NCBI GenBank assembly: GCA_964513285.1
Contig: CAZEML010000066.1
Coordinates: 1-18,669 of the forward strand
Direction: 5' to 3'
Length of the DNA stretch: 18,669 nt
Source of the DNA: UBA11606 sp964513285
GTDB lineage: Bacteria; Actinomycetota; Acidimicrobiia; Acidimicrobiales; Aldehydirespiratoraceae
This document shows, piece by piece, positions 14,121 to 18,669 of the stretch (position 1 is the first letter of the stretch; every line of letters starts with the position of its first letter). The notes under the pieces were generated by a model that was given only the letters and a program-made list of their open reading frames with translations, did no database searches and was not told the DNA's origin. The position numbers and the translations under genes are program-made.

Positions 14121-14154
14121 GCGCGTGGGACACCTAATCGGAGTGAATTTTGGC

Positions 14155-14517
14155 TCAGCGAGCGAGGGCGTCGGTCACCATCGACAGGGCCGTGGCCGGG
14201 TCGAGCCCGAGTCGCCGCACCGTCGCCGCGAACTCATCGGCCGCCCGTTGGGCCACCGGGCTCGGGGAGGCGGCAGCCGGGTCGAGCACCACCGTGCCTC
14301 GCCGGCCGTTGGAGGCGACGAACCCATCGGCTTCGAGGTCCTTGTAGGCCTTGGCGACGGTGTTCGCAGCGAGGCCGAGGTCGCCCGCGAGCTGGCGGAT
14401 CGGCGGCAGCCGGGATCCGATGTCGAGCTGTCCGGCGACGATCGCGGCCATGATCGCCGCCTTCACCTGGGTGGACGGCGACTCCGACGAACGTGGGTCG
14501 ATCTGGATGATGATCAC
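14155..14517 (-). CDS. GntR-family regulator, YtrA-like short type
   Basis: This 120-residue DNA-binding protein has an N-terminal winged helix-turn-helix of the GntR family: STQVKAAIMAAIVAGQLDIG (15-34), then SRLPPIRQLAGDLGLAANTV (35-54), KAYKDLEADGFV (56-67) and the wing NGRRGTVV (70-77). Only about 40 residues follow, too few for a FadR, HutC or MocR effector domain. That is the layout of the YtrA subfamily, whose members usually repress their own operons of membrane or ABC transport proteins. The GTG at 14517 overlaps the stop of the membrane protein gene (GTGA), with GGAG upstream. It probably binds the palindrome at 15366-15390 in front of that operon. Control of purE is possible but not shown. 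Confidence 0.88.
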   Translation of the reverse strand: MIIIQIDPRSSESPSTQVKAAIMAAIVAGQLDIGSRLPPIRQLAGDLGLAANTVAKAYKDLEADGFVASNGRRGTVVLDPAAASPSPVAQRAADEFAATVRRLGLDPATALSMVTDALAR

Positions 14518-15359
14518 GAGACCGCTCCGGCCGGCTCGACGTCGGGCAGGTCGCGCCAGAACGGGGCGAACCGCGGGAGCGACCGAAAGGTGAGGAACAG
14601 GCCGGGGCCACCGGCAAACATCACGGTCACGACCCCGAGAAACTGAAACCAGCCTCTCCCGGTGATCCCCGCCTGGTTCACGAGGGTCACCGACGCACCA
14701 CCGAACCATCCACACCCGAGCAAGACCAGCCCCATCAAGGTGATCAGTCCGGATGAGCGGATGGCGTGCTGGGCTGCATCGACCCCGGTCGACACGAGCG
14801 GTTGGGGCGAGGCCACGATCCGGCGAGCGGTAGCGAACGCCACGCCGATGGCCACGAGAACGATGGCGCCGACTGCGAGGTACCACGACTCGGACCGGTC
14901 AGTCGTCTGGTTCGGCGCCTCGCCGAGCCGGAGCGCGACGGCGAACAGCGAGACAGCAACCAGGACCGCGCCGACCGCAAGCCAGGCCAGACCGGGCGAG
15001 ACATAGTCACGGAGGTGTCGCCGGTCCAAGGAGGCCATCCCTCCGACCGGCGTGGGACGCAGCAGCTCGTAGGCGACAGCGCCGAGCCCGTAGCCAAGTG
15101 CGACCGCATAGACCTCGTCAGACCCTGTGCCCGTACGGACCTCGTCGACGACCGCATACGCAATGCCCATCGTCAGGCCGGTGAGCCGAAACCGTCGACT
15201 ACCGCCGACGTACTCCTCGACGAGCGACCGGGTTTCGGTCGTCACCGGAACGGCGTAGGTCGCCGAGAACAGGGCCAGAACCCGATCGCGCGGCCGCCGA
15301 AAGCCCGTTGCGATGACGGCCGCCGCGATCAAGAGCTGGACGACATCGAACCAACGCAC
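14514..15359 (-). CDS. Multi-pass membrane protein, unknown, paired with GntR regulator
   Basis: I do not recognise the function. The 281-residue product has likely membrane helices near residues 5-20, 80-97, 123-143, 159-177, 203-223 and 240-258. A soluble arginine-rich stretch (RRFRLTG) follows SLVEEYVGG after the first helix, and a probable cytoplasmic loop lies at about 178-200 (RRIVASPQPLVSTGVDAAQ). There is no ATPase motif, so it is not an ABC transporter ATPase. The GTG start at 15359 is chosen because it begins the first helix and lies six bases after a -10 element. It is the first gene of a two-gene unit with the GntR gene, inserted between purC and purE. A role in sensing or counteracting an envelope stress, as for other YtrA-type operons, is inference. 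Confidence 0.8.
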   Translation of the reverse strand: MRWFDVVQLLIAAAVIATGFRRPRDRVLALFSATYAVPVTTETRSLVEEYVGGSRRFRLTGLTMGIAYAVVDEVRTGTGSDEVYAVALGYGLGAVAYELLRPTPVGGMASLDRRHLRDYVSPGLAWLAVGAVLVAVSLFAVALRLGEAPNQTTDRSESWYLAVGAIVLVAIGVAFATARRIVASPQPLVSTGVDAAQHAIRSSGLITLMGLVLLGCGWFGGASVTLVNQAGITGRGWFQFLGVVTVMFAGGPGLFLTFRSLPRFAPFWRDLPDVEPAGAVS

Positions 15360-15394
15360 GTGTTGTTTGTAGCAAGACGTTTGCTACAAAGCAA
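15360..15394 (-). promoter_or_regulatory. Predicted promoter of membrane protein-GntR operon
   Basis: On the minus strand TTGCTT (15394-15389), a 17-bp spacer and TACAAA (15371-15366) form a promoter with an extended-10 TG (TGC before TACAAA). Six bases separate TACAAA from the GTG at 15359, so the transcript should be leaderless. This is the best -35/-10 pair in the window. Its -10 and spacer coincide with the palindrome. Confidence 0.6.
15366..15390. promoter_or_regulatory. Palindromic operator, probable GntR binding site
   Basis: The arms TTTGTAGCAA and TTGCTACAAA are perfect inverted repeats of 10 bp separated by five bases (ACGTC on minus). The site overlaps the purC stop codon at 15384-15386 and covers the spacer and -10 of the membrane protein promoter. 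Symmetric sites with GT...AC outer pairs are typical of GntR proteins, and the only regulator gene nearby is the second gene of this operon. Binding here would block RNA polymerase, giving autorepression. There is no T-run, so an intrinsic terminator is unlikely. Confidence 0.75.
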
Positions 15395-16349
15395 GCAGGG
15401 CCGCCGTCACTCGCTCGGCCGCGGGGTAGGCCGCCGGCTCGAAGGTCCGGCCGGTGAGAGCGGCGTAGGTCTCCTGATAGACCCCGGCCGCCTCGATCGC
15501 GAGCTGCTCGGGCAGCGGCCAGGGCTCGGAGATCTTGTCGTACCCGTCGCGCACGTAGGCGAGGCGGACGTACTCCTTGTCGAGGTTCTCGGGCTCCTCC
15601 CCCGCCGCCCGCCGCTCGTCGACGGTCGAGGCCCGCCAGTAGCGAGACGAGTCGGGGGTGTGGACCTCGTCGATGATCGTGAGTACGCCGTCAGCGTCGA
15701 GACCGAACTCGTACTTGGTGTCGACGAGCACCAGCCCGGCCTCGGCCGCGACCTGGCGGCCACGCTCGAAGATCTCGAGCGCGACGGTTCGGGTCTGCTC
15801 CCACAGGTCGGCCTCGACGATGCCACGCTCGACGATCTCTGCCTCGGTGATCGGCTCGTCGTGGCCGCCCTGCTCGGCCTTGGTGGTCGGCGTGATGATC
15901 GCCTCGGGCAACGGATCGTTCTTGCGCATCCCGTCGGGGAAGTCGAGGCCGTAGATGGTGCGGGCGCCGGCGTCGTACTGGGTCCACAGCGCCGTCGAGG
16001 TCGAACCCGAGAGCTGACCTCGCACGACGACCTCGACGGGCAAGGTGGTGCACTTCTTGCCGATCGTGACGTTGGCGTCGGGCACCGAGACGACGTGGGA
16101 CGGGACGAGGTCGACGATCTGCTCGAACCACCAGGCCGCCAGCTCGTTGAGGACCTGGCCGCGGTAGGGCACCGTGCCGAGGACATGGTCGAACGCGGAG
16201 ATGCGGTCGGTGGCGATCAGGGCGAGCGTGTCGCCGAGGTCGACGATGTCTCGCACCTTGCCGGTGATGAGCGGACCCAGCTCGGCGACCGCATCGGCGT
16301 CGATCCCGGTGAACGGGTGGTCGAGCGCCGGCGTGAGGTCGAGCGTCAT
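15384..16349 (-). CDS. purC: SAICAR synthetase PurC
   Basis: PurC ligates aspartate to CAIR with ATP, giving SAICAR. The 321-residue protein is of the longer type (about 300 residues), compared with the roughly 240-residue Bacillus form. Motifs are GKVRDIVDLGD (30-40) for ATP binding, IATDRISAFDHVL (45-57), LPVEVVVRGQLSGS (103-116, the family signature), VDTKYEFG (209-216) and IDEVHTPDSSRYW (226-238). The frame is open upstream into purQ. The ATG at 16349 is chosen because it overlaps the purQ stop (ATGA) and gives the standard N-terminus. No ribosome-binding site is visible, so coupling to purQ is likely. The last codons and stop fall inside the palindromic operator of the next operon. Confidence 0.96.
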   Translation of the reverse strand: MTLDLTPALDHPFTGIDADAVAELGPLITGKVRDIVDLGDTLALIATDRISAFDHVLGTVPYRGQVLNELAAWWFEQIVDLVPSHVVSVPDANVTIGKKCTTLPVEVVVRGQLSGSTSTALWTQYDAGARTIYGLDFPDGMRKNDPLPEAIITPTTKAEQGGHDEPITEAEIVERGIVEADLWEQTRTVALEIFERGRQVAAEAGLVLVDTKYEFGLDADGVLTIIDEVHTPDSSRYWRASTVDERRAAGEEPENLDKEYVRLAYVRDGYDKISEPWPLPEQLAIEAAGVYQETYAALTGRTFEPAAYPAAERVTAALLAL

Positions 16350-17134
16350 CGGGCGGCGGCGACGAACGCCTCGAACAGCGGTAGGCCAGACCCGCCTTCG
16401 GGGCCAGACGGCCGCTGCCAGGCGAGAACGTGATCCTCGGGGTGTGGCATGAGACCCACGACGTTGCCGGCGTCGTCGCAGATCCCGGCGATGTCGTTGA
16501 CCGAGCCGTTCGGGTTGGCCGGATAGACGCCGCCTGCCGCGACGGGGGTGTCGCTGGTCGGCGCCGGGCCGTCGGCGAGGTAGCGGAACGCCACCATGCC
16601 GTCCTCGAGCCGAGCTGCGGTGGCGTCGTCGCTGACCGCGACCCGACCCTCGCCGTGCGCGATCGGGCAGCGGATCGTGGTGCCGCCCACCGCGCCGAGC
16701 CAGCCCGAACGGCACGACGGCTCGACCCGCAGCGTCACCCAACGACACTCGAAACGACCTTCGGCGTTCTCGGTCAGGGTCACCGAACGGGGTGCGTCGA
16801 TCGGCCCGGGCAACAAGCCGGCCTTCACCAGCACCTGGAAGCCGTTGCAGATCCCCAGCATCGGGGTGCCGGCGTCGGCGGCGGCCGCGAGCTCATCGGC
16901 GAACCAGGTGCGCAGTTCGAGGGCGAGCCGCCCGCCGGCCCCGAGTGCGTCGCCGTAGCTGAAGCCGCCGGGGAGCAAGATCGCGGCATGGTCGGAGATC
17001 TTGACCGTGCCGGATCGCAGTTCGTTGACGTGGGCGATCGTCGGTGCGCCGCCGGCGAGCTCGATCGCCTGGGCGGCTTCGAGGTCGCGGTTGGTGCCCG
17101 AGGCGTGCGGGATGAGAACGGGGGGTGCGCTCAC
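16346..17134 (-). CDS. purQ: FGAM synthase glutaminase subunit PurQ
   Basis: PurQ releases ammonia from glutamine for PurL, which converts FGAR to FGAM. The 262-residue protein is a class I glutamine amidotransferase: the nucleophile is Cys96 in GICNGFQVL, and His231 and Glu233 in LMPHPEDH complete the triad. LLPGGFSYGDALGAG (53-67) is the typical oxyanion region. At 262 residues it is longer than the roughly 225-residue PurQ usual in actinobacteria and Bacillus. This fits its atypical PurL partner. The GTG start overlaps the purL stop (GTGA) and has a GGGAG site (17147-17143) upstream. PurL-PurQ coupling should help keep the two subunits in balance. Confidence 0.95.
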   Translation of the reverse strand: MSAPPVLIPHASGTNRDLEAAQAIELAGGAPTIAHVNELRSGTVKISDHAAILLPGGFSYGDALGAGGRLALELRTWFADELAAAADAGTPMLGICNGFQVLVKAGLLPGPIDAPRSVTLTENAEGRFECRWVTLRVEPSCRSGWLGAVGGTTIRCPIAHGEGRVAVSDDATAARLEDGMVAFRYLADGPAPTSDTPVAAGGVYPANPNGSVNDIAGICDDAGNVVGLMPHPEDHVLAWQRPSGPEGGSGLPLFEAFVAAAR

Positions 17135-18669
17135 GGCATGGCTCCCTCAGTGTTGGCGGTGACCGCGTCGGCGAGCGACAGGTCGATCAGATCGAGGCCG
17201 AGGCGTTCGATCCCGTCGCCGATCTCGTTGTCGGGGACCCGGTAGACGATGCGGTCGCTGCCGGTGACCTCGCCGAGGTGGCGGGCGTGCTCGCCGAGCG
17301 CCGCAGCGACCGCATCCCGGTCGGCCGGCTTCGACGCCAGCACGAAGCGGCCGGGCGCCTCGTTGACGAGTGCGGTGAACGGATCGAGCCCGTCGACCGG
17401 AACGATGACCGACACCCCCTGTCGGGCGGCGACCGCCATCTCCGCCACCGCGACGGCGACACCACCGTCGGAGCAGTCGTGGGCGGCGGTGATCAGCCCC
17501 GCAGCGATCGCGTGATGGACGGCCCGGTACACGGGCAGCGGATCGGCGAGCGGCGTCGGGACCTCGGTGGCACCGAGGGAGAACTCGTCGGAGGCGAGCG
17601 AACCGCCGAGCGCTCCCTGGTGCTGGCCGACGAGCCAGAGGTCATCGCCGGGGGCCATGCCGGCGGAGTCGACCGCCCGGTGCAGGTCGGGCACGAGGCC
17701 GAGCGCCGAGATGAGCAGGGTGCCGGGGATCGCCTTGCCGTCGAACTCGTTGAACAGGCTGTCCTTGCCGGAGATGAAGGGCATCCGGTAGCGGCGAGCG
17801 CCTTCGGTACAACCCTGGACCGCCCGCACGAGCGATCCGAGGCGGTCGGCCTTGGTCGGGTCGCCCCAACAGAAGTTGTCGAGCACCGCGACCTGGTCGG
17901 GGTCGCCACCCACGGCGACGAGATTGCGGACCGCTTCGTCCAACGCCAGCAACGCCATGGCGAACGGGTCGTGGCGGCCCACCGCCGGGCAGATGCCGTT
18001 GCTGAGCACGACTGCGGTGGTGCCGGAGGTGCCGAGCGGCTTGAGGACCGCGGCGTCGGCGGGGCCATCCGCGTGCGGACCGACGTAGGGGCGCACCACG
18101 GTGCCGCCCCGAACCTCGTGGTCATAGCGGCGGATGATGTCCTCCTTAGAGGCCACGTTGGGGTGCGCCAACAACCGCAGAACGTGCTGGGCGCTGGGAT
18201 CGGGCGCTCGCACCTCGGTGGGCGCAGGGTCGGTCCACGCACCGCTGAGCTCCTGGCGCGGGATCCCGTCGTGTAGGAACGCCATCGGCATGTCGACCAC
18301 GCCGGTGTCGCCGTGGCGAACGACCAGCCGCTGATCGCCGGTGAAGTGACCGAGATCGGTGAGTTCGACATCCCACGCATCGCAGAGCGCCTGGAGTTCG
18401 TCGAGTTTCGCCGGCGGCACCGCGATCACGATGCGCTCCTGGGCCTCACTGATCCAGATCTCCCACGGCTGCAGACCCGGGTACTTGAGCGGGACGACCG
18501 CGAGGTCGACGTCGACCCCGAGGTCCTCACCCATCTCACCGACCGAGGACGAGAAGCCGCCCGCCCCGCAATCGGTGATGGCGTTGTAGAGCTGGGCGTC
18601 GCGAGCCCGTTCGATGACCTCGATCAGGCCCTTCTCGGTCTCGACCTCCGCGATGATGTCGCCGCGCGC
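17131..18669 (-). CDS. purL: FGAM synthase PurL, C-terminal 512 residues (5' end beyond window)
   Basis: PurL uses ATP and ammonia from PurQ to turn FGAR into FGAM. The frame is open to the window edge, so the start lies beyond 18669. The in-frame ATG at 18534 is internal, because the conserved motif AITDCGAGGFSSSVGEMGED spans it. Further motifs are PLKYPGLQPWEIWISEAQER (the stretch just after), DNFCWGDP, YRMPFISGKDSLFNEF and AAHDCSDGGVAVAVAEMA. The usual actinobacterial PurL has NFGSP and a GGNVS-type loop at the second and third of these. DNFCW and FISGKDS are instead features I associate with the long (about 900-1,000 residue) PurL of deltaproteobacteria and others, in which a PurS-like part is fused. 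That reading needs the missing upstream sequence. No separate purS is seen. Confidence 0.93.
   Translation of the reverse strand, partial: ARGDIIAEVETEKGLIEVIERARDAQLYNAITDCGAGGFSSSVGEMGEDLGVDVDLAVVPLKYPGLQPWEIWISEAQERIVIAVPPAKLDELQALCDAWDVELTDLGHFTGDQRLVVRHGDTGVVDMPMAFLHDGIPRQELSGAWTDPAPTEVRAPDPSAQHVLRLLAHPNVASKEDIIRRYDHEVRGGTVVRPYVGPHADGPADAAVLKPLGTSGTTAVVLSNGICPAVGRHDPFAMALLALDEAVRNLVAVGGDPDQVAVLDNFCWGDPTKADRLGSLVRAVQGCTEGARRYRMPFISGKDSLFNEFDGKAIPGTLLISALGLVPDLHRAVDSAGMAPGDDLWLVGQHQGALGGSLASDEFSLGATEVPTPLADPLPVYRAVHHAIAAGLITAAHDCSDGGVAVAVAEMAVAARQGVSVIVPVDGLDPFTALVNEAPGRFVLASKPADRDAVAAALGEHARHLGEVTGSDRIVYRVPDNEIGDGIERLGLDLIDLSLADAVTANTEGAMP

Noticed and set aside
15366..15390. Palindrome at the end of purC as a transcription terminator
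   Set aside because: The stem is only moderately GC-rich and is followed by CAACACG rather than a T-tract, while its position over a good -35/-10 pair fits an operator better.

Overview
The window looks like chromosomal DNA from a high-GC actinobacterium, most plausibly a member of the Acidimicrobiia. The reasons are the very GC-rich, densely packed genes, frequent GTG starts, a mycothiol synthase (MshD) and a menaquinone pathway (MenA, MenG). The class assignment is inference; nothing here fixes the species. No transposase, integrase, CRISPR array, tRNA or rRNA was seen.

Layout. (1) 1-2629, minus strand: the histidine genes hisD-hisC-hisB, joined by 4-nt stop/start overlaps, with hisB cut by the window edge. 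(2) 2689-3522: a small helical protein on plus, convergent with a TVP38/TMEM64-type membrane protein on minus. (3) 3523-3853: a 331-bp gap that holds a predicted structured small RNA on minus (three back-to-back hairpins ending in a U-tract), a 13-bp direct repeat and two promoters. (4) 3854-7165, plus strand: mshD-rlmN, then a small membrane protein, menG/ubiE and a VOC protein. (5) 7166-18669, minus strand: a long purine gene run read as purL-purQ-purC, then a membrane protein plus GntR regulator, then purE-purK-purF-purD-purM-purN-menA. purL runs off the right end.

How the genes work together. purF, D, N, L/Q, M, K/E and C cover the route from PRPP to SAICAR; purB and purH are not in the window. 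menA is translationally coupled to purN and converges exactly on the plus-strand block that carries menG, so two menaquinone genes flank one VOC gene. Most junctions are ATGA, GTGA or TGATG overlaps, pointing to strong translational coupling.

Main points of interest. The first is the unassigned small RNA candidate at 3558-3660. The second is a perfect 10-5-10 palindrome at 15366-15390 that overlaps both the purC stop codon and the core promoter of the membrane protein/GntR pair. The third is a recurring promoter layout in which a -10-like hexamer lies exactly 6 nt before the start codon, implying leaderless mRNAs. Others are a shortened MshD whose N-terminal acetyltransferase domain is degenerate, and a PurL of a type unlike the usual actinobacterial one.
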